Below, piece by piece: positions 30,911 to 39,393 of a stretch of 64,000 bases of DNA. Position 1 is the stretch's first letter, and every line of letters starts with the position of its first letter. Where the stretch lies: positions 418,095-482,094 of the forward strand of contig JARLHX010000375.1 of the NCBI GenBank assembly GCA_031292035.1. Reading direction: 5' to 3'. Under the pieces are notes generated by a model that had not been told where the DNA came from, did not search any database, and saw only the letters and a program-made list of their open reading frames with translations. The stretch comes from Negativicutes bacterium (GTDB taxonomy: Bacteria; Bacillota_C; Negativicutes; Sporomusales_B; JARLHX01). Made by a program: the position numbers and the translations under genes.

Positions 30911-33391
30911 CTACATTGGAGTCCGGCGCATCTCGCGGCGGTCCCCGTCATTTTTGACGACCTGGACGTTGCAGGAATTGAAGCCGGCGTGCCCCTGTCC
31001 GGTGGCAACCGCCCCGGTTAGCACATTAGCCGATCCTCCGCGGTCGACGCCGCTGGCCTCGTCCCGGTCGACCCAGGCACCCTGGCCCAGCATGACGACG
31101 CCAGGCATGATGCGTTCGGTCAGGCATACCGGCAGGCTGACCGCGCCGTGACGGCTGGTGACAAGCACACTGTCGCCGGCCGCGATGCCCCGCGGCGCCG
31201 TGTCAGCCGGGTTCATGTACAGCTCATGGGGGAAGGCCTCCCGCAGCCAGGCGACATTATCCATACAGGAATGCGCCCGGGCGGGGTGGTGGATGGAGTA
31301 TAGCTGCAGGGGAAACGCCCCTTTGACACCGGCCTGCCAGTCGGCAAAAGTAGCCTCAAAGCCCTCGGACGGAGGCTGGTACTTAGCAATCGGCGAAATC
31401 TCGCTCCAGCCGCGACGGCGGATATGGTCGGCCAGGGCCTGGCAGTGGATTTCCAGTCTGCCGCTCGCCGTATTCAGCGGGTGGGCGGCCGGGGCGGCCC
31501 GGAACTTTTCCAGGTGGATATAAGTATAGCCGTCACCGGGGCGGCGGGGCACCTGGTAGCAGCCGCGCTCGCGCAGCTCGGCGAGAGATATCCGTCCGGC
31601 CTGGGGCTGCCCGGTCGCGCCCAGGGCGGCGATATCAGCGGCAGTGATGGTGAGGAGCGGCTCGTAGCCCGAACCATCCGGCTTCATCACCTTGGCTCCG
31701 GCCAGCTGGTTGTACAACCGCTCAGGCGGGGGGACCGGTTCGATGAGGCTGGGGTCCAACCCCAACCGGCGGGCCAGTTGCCGGGCGATCCAGACGTCGT
31801 CTTTTGCCTCGCCGACCGGTTCGATGACCTGCTCCGGCCACAGCAGCATCTCCCGGTTGCCACTAAACAGCACCCCGGGGCGTTCCCAGAAGGTGGTCAC
31901 CGGCAGCACGATGTCGGCATAGCGGGCACTGGGGTTGAGCACGTAGTTCTGAGCGACGACGAACTCCACCTGGCGGTGGGCGGCGATGGCTTTGTCGATG
32001 CCAGGTTTCTGGTTCAAGTAGGAGTGGCAGCCGTGGTAGATCATGCGGATGTCGATGTCCCGCACGTCGCCGTGGCCGGCGGTGTACCGGCCGGTGAGCA
32101 CGGCGTCCCACACCTCGTTCTGGTTTATGTTGTATTCGGCTAGCGGGTTAGCCATGTACTGGACGCCGTCGTCGCCGGGCAGCACAAGCGGCGGTCCGCT
32201 GTTGGCGGCATTGCGGCTGGTGCAGATGCCGGTCATGCGGCCGGACTGGCCGAGGTGACCGGTCATGCAGCCAAACGTCATGATGGCCTGGGGCCAGGAA
32301 TCGGCGTTGTTGACCCGGGCCGGCGCCCAGGAATTGACCAGGGCCACTCGGGCGGTTGTCGCGATCTCGCGGGCCAGCGCCCGGATTTTAGCCGGCTCGA
32401 CGCCGCATATGGCCGCCGCCCACTCGGCCGACTTGGGCTGACCGTCATAGGTCCCGAGGACATAATCGCGAAAATTGTCGGCCGGGTCGGCCCCGGCCGG
32501 CATGTGGCCGGCGTCGAAGCCGACGGTGCAACGATTGAGAAAATCCCAGTCGATGAGCGGGTCGGTCTCCGGGTCGTCCTCGACAAGCAACGTGTGGGCC
32601 ATACCCAGAACCAGGGCGTGGTCGGTGCCTGGCCGCACCGGCACCCACTCGTCGGCCAGCACCCGGGCCGAATCAGTATAGAATGGGTCGATGAAGATGA
32701 ACCGGCTGCCGGCTCTTTTAGCCTGCAGGTAGTGGTAGGTCCCCGAACCGGAGCTGCTCCAGGCCGGGTTTACGCCCCACATGACGATCAGTTGGGAGTT
32801 TAAGAGATCTAGTCGGTCATTGGTGCCGTTTACCACACCCAGCCCGATCAAAACCCCGGTATCCTTCCATGTTCCCTGGGAGGTCGACCCCCAGACGTTG
32901 ACATGTCCCCCATATAGGCTCAGCATTTGAGAAATCTCGTTACCGCCGCCCCAGCTGGCACCCATTTTACTCGCGTAATACAGGCTGTAGAAGTCCCAGG
33001 ACAAAATGGCGGTATTGCCGTGGAGTATTTTGATGCGCTTTATTTCGCCGGCGACGATGTCCAGCGCCTCGTCCCAGGAGATCCTCAGCCACTCGTCCTG
33101 GCCGCGTAGCTGTCGGTCGCCGCCGCCCGGCCGCCAATGCTTGCGGACCAAGGGCTGCGTAAGGCGGTCGGCCCCCAGCACCTGCTGGCGCTGCGAGAGG
33201 CCCCGGGCACAGCCTCGCTGTTGCGGATACAGTGGGCTGTCAGGGTGGGTATCGTCGGTCTTCTGCCGCAGCACCCGGCCGTCGGCCACCAGGACCTTGT
33301 TTAGGCACTGGCCGCCGCAGTTGTGCCAGCAGGCGGCGGTCACCCAGCGGCCGGCCAGTGGCTCCGGCGCCTTGGCATCGCATTTGGTCAT
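30911..33391 (-). CDS. dmsA: DmsA-like molybdopterin oxidoreductase without Tat signal
   Basis: This second DMSO-reductase-family catalytic subunit has 826 aa. The iron-sulfur site CWHNCGGQC with GCARGLSQR and the flanking VADGRVLRQKTDDTHPDSP match the first copy at 11911-14466 closely. The likely molybdenum ligand is the serine in VWGSTSQG. The N-terminus starts MTKCDAKAPEPLAGRW and reaches the first cysteine within about 21 residues, so there is no Tat signal and no room for one. The protein should stay in the cytoplasm unless another partner exports it. No DmsC or TorD gene is adjacent. The GC-rich composition suggests recent acquisition from another lineage. The substrate is unknown. Confidence 0.88.
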   Translation of the reverse strand: MTKCDAKAPEPLAGRWVTAACWHNCGGQCLNKVLVADGRVLRQKTDDTHPDSPLYPQQRGCARGLSQRQQVLGADRLTQPLVRKHWRPGGGDRQLRGQDEWLRISWDEALDIVAGEIKRIKILHGNTAILSWDFYSLYYASKMGASWGGGNEISQMLSLYGGHVNVWGSTSQGTWKDTGVLIGLGVVNGTNDRLDLLNSQLIVMWGVNPAWSSSGSGTYHYLQAKRAGSRFIFIDPFYTDSARVLADEWVPVRPGTDHALVLGMAHTLLVEDDPETDPLIDWDFLNRCTVGFDAGHMPAGADPADNFRDYVLGTYDGQPKSAEWAAAICGVEPAKIRALAREIATTARVALVNSWAPARVNNADSWPQAIMTFGCMTGHLGQSGRMTGICTSRNAANSGPPLVLPGDDGVQYMANPLAEYNINQNEVWDAVLTGRYTAGHGDVRDIDIRMIYHGCHSYLNQKPGIDKAIAAHRQVEFVVAQNYVLNPSARYADIVLPVTTFWERPGVLFSGNREMLLWPEQVIEPVGEAKDDVWIARQLARRLGLDPSLIEPVPPPERLYNQLAGAKVMKPDGSGYEPLLTITAADIAALGATGQPQAGRISLAELRERGCYQVPRRPGDGYTYIHLEKFRAAPAAHPLNTASGRLEIHCQALADHIRRRGWSEISPIAKYQPPSEGFEATFADWQAGVKGAFPLQLYSIHHPARAHSCMDNVAWLREAFPHELYMNPADTAPRGIAAGDSVLVTSRHGAVSLPVCLTERIMPGVVMLGQGAWVDRDEASGVDRGGSANVLTGAVATGQGHAGFNSCNVQVVKNDGDRREMRRTPM

Positions 33392-33531
33392 TATTCAAGC
33401 CCCCCGGCGTTCAATATCGGTGTTATACCGTAATTATAACACAGCCGGGCTGAGACGGTTATCCCGGTTATTGCCATTCCGTCCACGGTCACCACCCGTA
33501 AAACATCACCCATTAGCTCGGAGGAACTATA

Positions 33532-33597
33532 ATGGAGTATATCCTTTTGCTTGCGGTCATAGCAGCCGCTATTCACGCCTATTCATTTGCTCCGTAG
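33532..33597 (+). CDS. 21-residue single-helix membrane peptide
   Basis: An ATG at 33532 follows GGAGG with 7-nt spacing and opens a 21-codon frame. The product starts MEYILLLAVIAAAIHAY and is hydrophobic almost throughout, so it should span the membrane once. The combination of a consensus ribosome-binding site and a clean hydrophobic product supports a real small gene, but I know no named homologue. It lies between dmsA (divergent) and a decayed chemoreceptor fragment. Confidence 0.5.
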   Translation: MEYILLLAVIAAAIHAYSFAP

Positions 33598-33836
33598 CCT
33601 CTGCTTATACCTATAAAACATAGCATGGCTCCAACTTCAATATAGAGTGTCTGGCTGGTGGTTGCGGAGATTGGCTCCACAATCAGGCCGATCTCTTTCG
33701 AGTGTTCACCCAACTCAACTACGACTGCTGCTGAACCCTCAACTGTGAGTTGAATCTGATTCATATGCTTGATGACGCTACCAACAGCATCGATGCCCAC
33801 TCCGGTGGGGCTTCCACTTGTTCTCATAAGTAACAC
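33579..33836 (-). pseudogene. Fragment of a methyl-accepting chemotaxis protein
   Basis: The 85-codon frame contains HMNQIQLTVEGSAAVVVELG followed by EHSKEIGLIVEPISATTSQT. This matches the conserved signalling part of chemoreceptors just before the [18 protein letters not shown] hairpin, which is broken off here after SQT. No sensor, HAMP or hairpin tip remains. It is a remnant, overlapping the end of the small membrane peptide frame on the other strand. Confidence 0.7.
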
Positions 33837-33909
33837 GAGTGGTTCAGCGCAATTGTCAGTGAGTCGCGTGACAAAATAATGAAGAAGCTGGAATCTTGGA
33901 TAAAGATAT
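33834..33909 (+). repeat. Gene-tail repeat, copy E (diverged coding tail)
   Basis: Read on the plus strand this stretch encodes HEWFSAIVSESRDKIM then KKLESWIKI, which aligns with the C-terminus of the unknown 130-residue protein (QEWSGEMVSDAREELI then TKLEVWIKTV). DNA identity is low and the downstream terminator and tail are absent, so this is the oldest-looking copy. Confidence 0.6.
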
Positions 33910-33953
33910 TGTTAGATATAAAGAGATACCATCCCAGGTATCCCGCGAAAATA

Positions 33954-33990
33954 GTCTGAAGCCTGCAATCGATGATTGCAGGCTTCAGAC
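33954..33990 (-). terminator. Hairpin after the sensor kinase gene
   Basis: GTCTGAAGCCTGCAATC pairs exactly with GATTGCAGGCTTCAGAC across a 3-nt loop, 15 nt after the kinase stop codon on the minus strand. It should end the five-gene transcript that starts at ccdA. Confidence 0.82.
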
Positions 33991-34005
33991 ATGTGACGAG
34001 TGTTG

Positions 34006-35754
34006 CTATAATGCCGGCAGTGTCCGGCGCGTCACGATCGTGACCTCTGTTCCTTTTCCGGGGCTGCTGATAACCGTAAGTCCGTGGTCTTCTCCATAAT
34101 ACAGCTTCAATCGCTTGTCAACGTTATCTATCCCTACGCCACCCAGACGTAACCCTGTCGACTTGGGATCAGCAGACAGTTCTGACGTGTCGAATCCGAC
34201 TCCGTTGTCCTTAATTTCAAAGATAACATCGTCGCCCCTAGGGTATGCGTCAATTGATACTTTCCCTCCATGGGACAGCGGTCTGATCCCATGATAAATG
34301 GCATTTTCGACAATAGGCTGCAGAATAATTTTCGGCATCTCGATGTCCAAAACGGAATCGTCTATCTGGATTTCATAGTTTAGCTTGGTTTCGTATCGTT
34401 CTTTCTGGATAAAAAGATACTGCCGAACATGATCGATCTCATTTCGAACAGTGGTCGTTTCCTTGCCGTCACCAAGCGACAGCCGAAAAAATCTGGCTAA
34501 CGCTTTGGTTATGGCCACGACTTTCTCGCTGTCTTTGAACTCGGCCATCCAGACGATGGTATCCAGCGTATTATAGAGAAAATGCGGGTTGATCTGGCTG
34601 TGCAAGGCCCGGATCTCATAGCTGCGCAGATACCGCTCCTTCTCCATGATCTCCGCCAATAACGAACGTATTCGCTGCATCATCTTGTTGAAGTGCCGGG
34701 CTAGGGTTTCGGCTTCGATCCCGCCGACAGCAGTAATTTCGATGTCCAGCATGTCCTTTTCCACCGAATCCATGGCCTGCTGAAGTCTCAGAAGAGGGTC
34801 GGTCACTCTGCGGGAAAAATAGAAAGTACTGGCAAGAACACAGGCCGCCATCGTCGAACCCAAAACCAGCAGCAACCGCATCATGTCGTGCTGCATACGG
34901 ACAATGCCGTCCAGCGACGCCACGCCGACAAGCATCCAGTCGGCGTTGGCTAAATGGTAGCTGTGGATTAGCTTCTGTTGCCCGGCAAGTTCATCTTGGG
35001 GCATATTGAGGATGCTGATTAGTTCACGCCGTTTGGCGTCATTTTCAAAATAAATCTTATCTTGATGATAAACGACCTCCCCGAGATCATTGATAATAAA
35101 GGCAAAACCATTACTACCAAGGTCTAGGCCGCTTAGATTTTTTTCGATAACATCATATTTAAAATCAATTAGGAGCACCCCGAGGTGCTCACCGGTATCC
35201 CCTTTGATTTCGCGACTAAGTGAAATCACCCAGGTGTCCTTGTCCATTGAAAAATTATGCACCTTCGCCGAGGTGAGTACCGGCATGCTGTCATTGCCCA
35301 AGGCCGCTTTATACCATGGCTCGTCCATCATGTTATGCGATAAGTCCATTTCAAGCTGCTTTTCATTGGTAACAAGCCGTCCGTCCCGTCCCACCATAAT
35401 AATCGACGAAAGTTCCTTGTTGGTGCTCAGCACAGTATGAATCAGCCGCTCGACATTGGCTTTGTCGGCCCTGTAGGCATCGGATGCCGTAGAAGGGGCT
35501 GAAAACAAACGACGGGTTTCCGTGCTTTCGGCCAGTATGCGGGATATCCCTTTGATCTGGTCGATATATAACTCCAGATAACTGGCGCTTTTGTTGATCG
35601 CCGTAGAAGTCGACTTGGCCGCCTCGGTGGAGATGATCCCGGACAACGTGTAGAACAAGGAAAATCCCATGACAGTGATGATAATAACTGTTATGACGAT
35701 GAAGTACGCCGAAATCTGGGCACGGATACTTTTCAGGCGGTTCGGCCATTTCAT
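34006..35754 (-). CDS. YesM/LytS-type sensor histidine kinase
   Basis: This membrane sensor kinase has 582 aa. An N-terminal helix (about 12-35) and a second helix (about 275-300) enclose a large extracytoplasmic sensor that looks like a double Cache domain. A HAMP linker, a His_kinase domain with ALHSQINPHFLYNTLDTIVW (phosphorylated His) and an ATPase domain with VENAIYHG and KDNGVGFD follow. The start overlaps the response-regulator stop by four bases (ATGA), so the two are translationally coupled. Both lie on the same strand right after msrAB, so the sensor probably monitors oxidative or thiol state, or a related ligand, outside the membrane. Confidence 0.92.
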   Translation of the reverse strand: MKWPNRLKSIRAQISAYFIVITVIIITVMGFSLFYTLSGIISTEAAKSTSTAINKSASYLELYIDQIKGISRILAESTETRRLFSAPSTASDAYRADKANVERLIHTVLSTNKELSSIIMVGRDGRLVTNEKQLEMDLSHNMMDEPWYKAALGNDSMPVLTSAKVHNFSMDKDTWVISLSREIKGDTGEHLGVLLIDFKYDVIEKNLSGLDLGSNGFAFIINDLGEVVYHQDKIYFENDAKRRELISILNMPQDELAGQQKLIHSYHLANADWMLVGVASLDGIVRMQHDMMRLLLVLGSTMAACVLASTFYFSRRVTDPLLRLQQAMDSVEKDMLDIEITAVGGIEAETLARHFNKMMQRIRSLLAEIMEKERYLRSYEIRALHSQINPHFLYNTLDTIVWMAEFKDSEKVVAITKALARFFRLSLGDGKETTTVRNEIDHVRQYLFIQKERYETKLNYEIQIDDSVLDIEMPKIILQPIVENAIYHGIRPLSHGGKVSIDAYPRGDDVIFEIKDNGVGFDTSELSADPKSTGLRLGGVGIDNVDKRLKLYYGEDHGLTVISSPGKGTEVTIVTRRTLPAL

Positions 35755-36530
35755 GTTGTCCCACCGCCTGTCACGGTTTCTTTATAACGACTTGGCGGTT
35801 CCCCATAGCGGCGTTTAAAGCTGGTGCTGAAATAATTCGCGTCCTCAAAGCCCACCCGGTCGGCTATCTGATAGTTTTTAAGGTCAGTGGTCAGCAAAAG
35901 TATCTTTGCCCTTTCCAGTCTGACTGAAACCAGATAGTCCTGAAAAGGTATTCCGAGAAGCCGCTTGAAGACCGTGCTCAAGTATCCTGCGCTTAAGTTG
36001 ACGTGCTGGGCGAGTTTGTTCAGGGAAAAGGACGAGTCGGAACAATTCGCATCGATGACTTTTATGAGAGTGCTCTTTAAAGCTACATCGCCGTCCGCGC
36101 CTGAGAGACTTTTTATCGCGCCTATCGATGACAGGGCTCCCTTTTGCTGTTGCTCTGTGCGAAGGTCAGCAACCAGCTTCGCCAACAGCGCACTTACGTC
36201 TGACTTGGAAATTGGCTTCAGAACGAAATCGTCCACGCCGGCCTTGAGGGCCGTGAGCGCGTAGTCAAAATAGTTATAGCCAGTGATGATCACGACTTTA
36301 ATATCAGGATTTAATTCTCTGGCGGCTTTAGCTAGGGTCAGTCCGTCCATTCCCGGCATGTTGACATCAGCAAACAGGATGTCAATCTTCTCTCGCCGGA
36401 GGATTTCGAGGGCTTCCTTCCCGTCCGCTGCTTCCAGCGCCTCGGTGATGGAAAACTCCTCGAAATCCACAAGCGTTCGTATTCCCCGTCTGATGATCGG
36501 CTCGTCATCGGCCACGAGCAGTTTGTACAT
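35751..36530 (-). CDS. YesN-type response regulator with AraC DNA-binding domain
   Basis: This response regulator of 259 aa is the partner of the following kinase. The receiver domain shows LLVADDEPIIRRGI, the phospho-acceptor aspartate in DILFADVNMPGMDG, VVIITGYNYFDYAL and the lysine in FVLKPIS. The C-terminal AraC-type domain shows LNKLAQHVNLSAGYLSTVFK and IADRVGFEDANYFSTSFKR. GAGGTAGG precedes the ATG at 36530; an in-frame start 15 bases earlier is less likely. It is 50 nt after the msrAB stop with no terminator between, so it is probably in the ccdA-tlpA-msrAB transcript. A shared 41-bp element upstream of ccdA and of the rhodanese gene is its best candidate target. Confidence 0.93.
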   Translation of the reverse strand: MYKLLVADDEPIIRRGIRTLVDFEEFSITEALEAADGKEALEILRREKIDILFADVNMPGMDGLTLAKAARELNPDIKVVIITGYNYFDYALTALKAGVDDFVLKPISKSDVSALLAKLVADLRTEQQQKGALSSIGAIKSLSGADGDVALKSTLIKVIDANCSDSSFSLNKLAQHVNLSAGYLSTVFKRLLGIPFQDYLVSVRLERAKILLLTTDLKNYQIADRVGFEDANYFSTSFKRRYGEPPSRYKETVTGGGTT

Positions 36531-36580
36531 TCGCCTACCTCGCACGATTCGGTGATAACTTCAGTCTACATCAGCCGCCA

Positions 36581-37738
36581 TTATTTAACAAGAGATGTGA
36601 ATTCCCCGTAACCTTCCTCAGCCATTTTACTGAGAGGAATGAACCTGAGTGAAGCGCTGTTCATGCAGTACCGAAGGCCGCCTTTGTCCTTCGGGCCGTC
36701 GGTGAAGACATGACCGAGGTGACTGCCGCCGTACCGGCTACGCACCTCCACCCGCTCCATAAACAGGCTGCTATCTGTCTTGGTGGTCACCGCATCAGTA
36801 GCAATTGGCTTGGTAAAACTAGGCCAACCGGTTCCTGAATCGTATTTGTCGTGCGAGCTGAACAGCGGCTCGCCGGTCACAACGTCGACATACAGACCTT
36901 CTTCGTGGTTGTTCCAATACTCATTGACAAAGGGCGTCTCGGTCCCGTCTGATTGGGTGACCCCGTATTGCATGCTGGTCAGTTTTCTTTTGATTTCCTC
37001 CTGACTGGGCTTGCTATAGGTTTTGGGAGCAGCCTTTTCCGGTTGGCTCCTCACGGCAGCAGGCTCGACTGGCTGATTCACTTTGGCTATAGGATCCTTA
37101 TCCAAGCTTGACAGGTCGATGTGACAATATCCATTGGGATTCTTTTCAAGGTATTTCTGATGATATTCCTCAGCCACGTAGTAGTTGCTGAGCGGCAACA
37201 CTTCAGTGGCAATGGTCGCGGAATATTTTTGTTGCTCCTTGACGATCACCTGGTCAATTGCCGCCTTGTCGCTGGGATCCTTGTAGTAGACGCCGCTGCG
37301 ATACTGGCTGCCCCTGTCGTTACCCTGCCTGTTGACGCTGGTGGGGTCTACGACCTTGAAAAAGTAGGTCAACAGAGTATTCAGGTCGATACGCTTGGGG
37401 TCGTACTGAATATAGACAGTCTCGGCATGACCGGTGTTATTGTAGCAAACCTGCTCATAGCTGGGATTTTCCGTTCGTCCGTTGGCATAACCAACATTCG
37501 TGTAGACGACCCCGCTCAACTTATCCAGATACGCCTCTAGTCCCCAGAAACATCCTCCGGCAAGCCATATTTCTTTATGGCCTTCGGCAAGCGGCGGCTG
37601 AATTTGTCTGCTTGTCGTTGCGACTTTATCGTTTGCCTTGGTGGTATTCATAGCAAGCCCCTTTCCGCAGCCGCTCAGGGCTGCCGATAATATTACTATG
37701 GTGACCCCGATCAAAGCTACTATGAGTATGTTTTTCAT
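36581..37738 (-). CDS. msrAB: Lipoprotein MsrA-MsrB fusion (methionine sulfoxide reductase)
   Basis: This fused enzyme of 385 aa reduces both epimers of methionine sulfoxide in exported proteins. The ATG at 37738 follows AAGGTGG; a longer frame has no support. A lipoprotein signal ends in the lipobox LSGC, so it is anchored outside the cytoplasmic membrane. The MsrA part (about 60-215) shows the catalytic cysteine in [11 protein letters not shown] and the [16 protein letters not shown] region. The MsrB part (about 245-370) shows [23 protein letters not shown] and the catalytic cysteine in [12 protein letters not shown]. The zinc CxxC pairs of some MsrB proteins are absent. tlpA and ccdA, just upstream, supply the reducing power, giving a complete extracytoplasmic repair system. 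Confidence 0.95.
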   Translation of the reverse strand: MKNILIVALIGVTIVILSAALSGCGKGLAMNTTKANDKVATTSRQIQPPLAEGHKEIWLAGGCFWGLEAYLDKLSGVVYTNVGYANGRTENPSYEQVCYNNTGHAETVYIQYDPKRIDLNTLLTYFFKVVDPTSVNRQGNDRGSQYRSGVYYKDPSDKAAIDQVIVKEQQKYSATIATEVLPLSNYYVAEEYHQKYLEKNPNGYCHIDLSSLDKDPIAKVNQPVEPAAVRSQPEKAAPKTYSKPSQEEIKRKLTSMQYGVTQSDGTETPFVNEYWNNHEEGLYVDVVTGEPLFSSHDKYDSGTGWPSFTKPIATDAVTTKTDSSLFMERVEVRSRYGGSHLGHVFTDGPKDKGGLRYCMNSASLRFIPLSKMAEEGYGEFTSLVK

Positions 37739-37766
37739 TGGAATCCACCTTTCTTTTTTTGCTGCC

Positions 37767-38471
37767 TTAGCGGAACGCGGCCAGCTTCGCCGCGATTGTT
37801 TCATTGGAAGACTGTCCGGGTATAGCCGCGATCAGAACGCCGTCAGACCCGATGTAAACCGACGTGGGAAATGCCCTTACTCCAAGCTGTCGCGCCACCT
37901 GACCGCCTTCGTCAAGCAAGACTGGGAATGTGTAGCCACGGTCTTTATACCAGCGGATAAAATCGGCCGAAGTCTTCTCCCCGAAAGCGCCCGTCGGCAC
38001 CATCGAGAACACCACTGCTTCACCGGATTTTTCACTCGCCTTAACCAACTTGTCGAAGTCCTCCATGCCTGCCAGACACACCGGACACCAGCTTGCCCAA
38101 TACTTTATATACACTTTTTCCCCTCTATAATCAGCCATTGAATAGAGTTTGCCGTTGGTATCCGCCAGGTTGAAGTTCGGTGCCGCTCGACCGTCATTCA
38201 ACACTTTGTCTGTCAGGGAGCCTATTTCGACCCTGTCCATTGCGGCTTGTTCGATTTTGCCTGCAGGTTCTTTCGAGGGTTCCGCTTTTGGCAAAGCTTT
38301 CGTTTTGTCGATTGTCTCTTTTTGCGGCTGAGCTTTTTGGATCATTTCGGTCTGCAATCGATCGGCGCTATTGTCTGGATTATCAACCTGAGTCACAGAG
38401 CGGAACGACCCACAGGCGCTAATCAGCAGTGTCACCGCCATGACGACTGACGCATTCGCAATATATCTCAT
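37767..38471 (-). CDS. tlpA: TlpA/ResA-type lipoprotein thiol oxidoreductase
   Basis: This membrane-anchored thioredoxin-fold protein of 234 aa carries electrons from CcdA to extracytoplasmic targets. The signal peptide ends in the lipobox LISAC. A linker rich in K, E and P follows, then the thioredoxin domain with [14 protein letters not shown] sequence, the redox site [12 protein letters not shown] and the cis-proline loop [21 protein letters not shown] precedes the ATG. It lies 26 nt after ccdA and 28 nt before msrAB; the order strongly suggests that it keeps MsrAB reduced. Confidence 0.93.
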   Translation of the reverse strand: MRYIANASVVMAVTLLISACGSFRSVTQVDNPDNSADRLQTEMIQKAQPQKETIDKTKALPKAEPSKEPAGKIEQAAMDRVEIGSLTDKVLNDGRAAPNFNLADTNGKLYSMADYRGEKVYIKYWASWCPVCLAGMEDFDKLVKASEKSGEAVVFSMVPTGAFGEKTSADFIRWYKDRGYTFPVLLDEGGQVARQLGVRAFPTSVYIGSDGVLIAAIPGQSSNETIAAKLAAFR

Positions 38472-38497
38472 ATTCCTAATCCTTTCCGGCCTTTTCC

Positions 38498-39202
38498 TTA
38501 CGGAGAAACAATGACAGACAGGCTGTTCAGATTGTTGGTCATCAGCAGCACACCCATGCCGATAATCAAAAGTCCGCTCGCGACCTGAATTTGGGGTAAA
38601 TAACGATTCACTCCTCTTATCCGGGCCAGTGCCCGATCCCCGATCAGTGATACCAGGAGGAACGGCATTGCGAGTCCCGCCGAATAAACTAGCATCAACG
38701 TGACAGCATCAAATGCCTGCCCCTGGTTTGACGCAACAGCCAGCACCGTCGCCAATACCGGCCCGACGCAGGGGGTCCAGCCGAAGCTGAACGTGAATCC
38801 CAGCAAGAAGGCGCCGAATATCCCGAGACGAAATATTCTAGGCAAGTGAAGCCTTTTCTCCCTTTCGAGCATCCGTAACCGAAATAACCCTGTCTGGTGC
38901 ACGCCAAGTAAAATTGCTACTATCCCGCAGGCTGCAAGGAACTCCTGGCTACTCAATACCAGTCCGGCTAAACCTGCCCCGAAACCGAGCAGTACAAAAC
39001 TGGTTGAAATCCCTGTCACAAACACTGCAGTCCTAGCTATCAAGGGCCAGTTCAGTCTACTTGTCACAATGCCATCCGCTCTCACCCCTTGAGCGCCATC
39101 TCCTCTGGCGAGCTGCGCAAGATATACCGGAAGAAGCGGCAGGATGCAGGGGGAGAAGAAAGACAGTACCCCTGCCAGAAAAACTGCATCGAATGCCGCC
39201 AT
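38498..39202 (-). CDS. ccdA: CcdA-type transmembrane thiol transporter
   Basis: This membrane protein of 234 aa passes electrons from cytoplasmic thioredoxin across the membrane. It has about six hydrophobic helices. The redox cysteines are in FFSPCILPLLPVYLAQ and FGWTPCVGPVLATVLA, the two motifs that define the CcdA/DsbD core. AAAGGAGGGG precedes the ATG. It is the first gene of the ccdA-tlpA-msrAB-yesN-yesM run. Confidence 0.95.
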   Translation of the reverse strand: MAAFDAVFLAGVLSFFSPCILPLLPVYLAQLARGDGAQGVRADGIVTSRLNWPLIARTAVFVTGISTSFVLLGFGAGLAGLVLSSQEFLAACGIVAILLGVHQTGLFRLRMLEREKRLHLPRIFRLGIFGAFLLGFTFSFGWTPCVGPVLATVLAVASNQGQAFDAVTLMLVYSAGLAMPFLLVSLIGDRALARIRGVNRYLPQIQVASGLLIIGMGVLLMTNNLNSLSVIVSP

Positions 39203-39265
39203 ATCTTACCCCTCCTTTGCCTAATTTACCTTGTGGTCTCATTATCCACTATTTATAATTATTAA

Positions 39266-39306
39266 AGAATAAAATGGCATTAGTGAATTCTTCGTTTTAA
39301 TAATAT
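39266..39306 (-). promoter_or_regulatory. 41-bp shared element upstream of ccdA (copy 1)
   Basis: This stretch matches 40066-40106 at 34 of 41 positions by eye (AGAATAAAAT, ATTAGT, ATTCTT and GTTTTAA blocks conserved). The AGAAT/ATTCT halves form an inverted repeat. It lies 64 nt before the ccdA start and the second copy stands upstream of the secreted rhodanese gene, so both promoters are probably controlled by the same factor. Confidence 0.7.
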
Positions 39307-39340
39307 GTTCTCTTAATGCTTTGCGGCGATAATACGAAAA

Positions 39341-39371
39341 GAAGACCGGTTGGCGTGATCAACCGGTCTTC
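39341..39371 (-). terminator. Terminator after the rhodanese gene
   Basis: GAAGACCGGTT pairs with AACCGGTCTTC. It lies just after the rhodanese stop codon, between that gene and the ccdA promoter. Confidence 0.82.
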
Positions 39372-39393
39372 CTGTGAATCTATACGAGTCTGT

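Noticed and set aside
31424..32143. Plus-strand open frame of 239 codons inside the second dmsA
   Set aside because: High GC content keeps antisense frames free of stops. The dmsA frame is clearly the coding one.
33453..33480. CTGAGA-containing stretch that recalls a TPP riboswitch
   Set aside because: The second conserved block (ACCTGATCTGG-like) and the closing stem are missing, and the gene downstream is a tiny peptide. The real TPP riboswitch is at 62408-62488.
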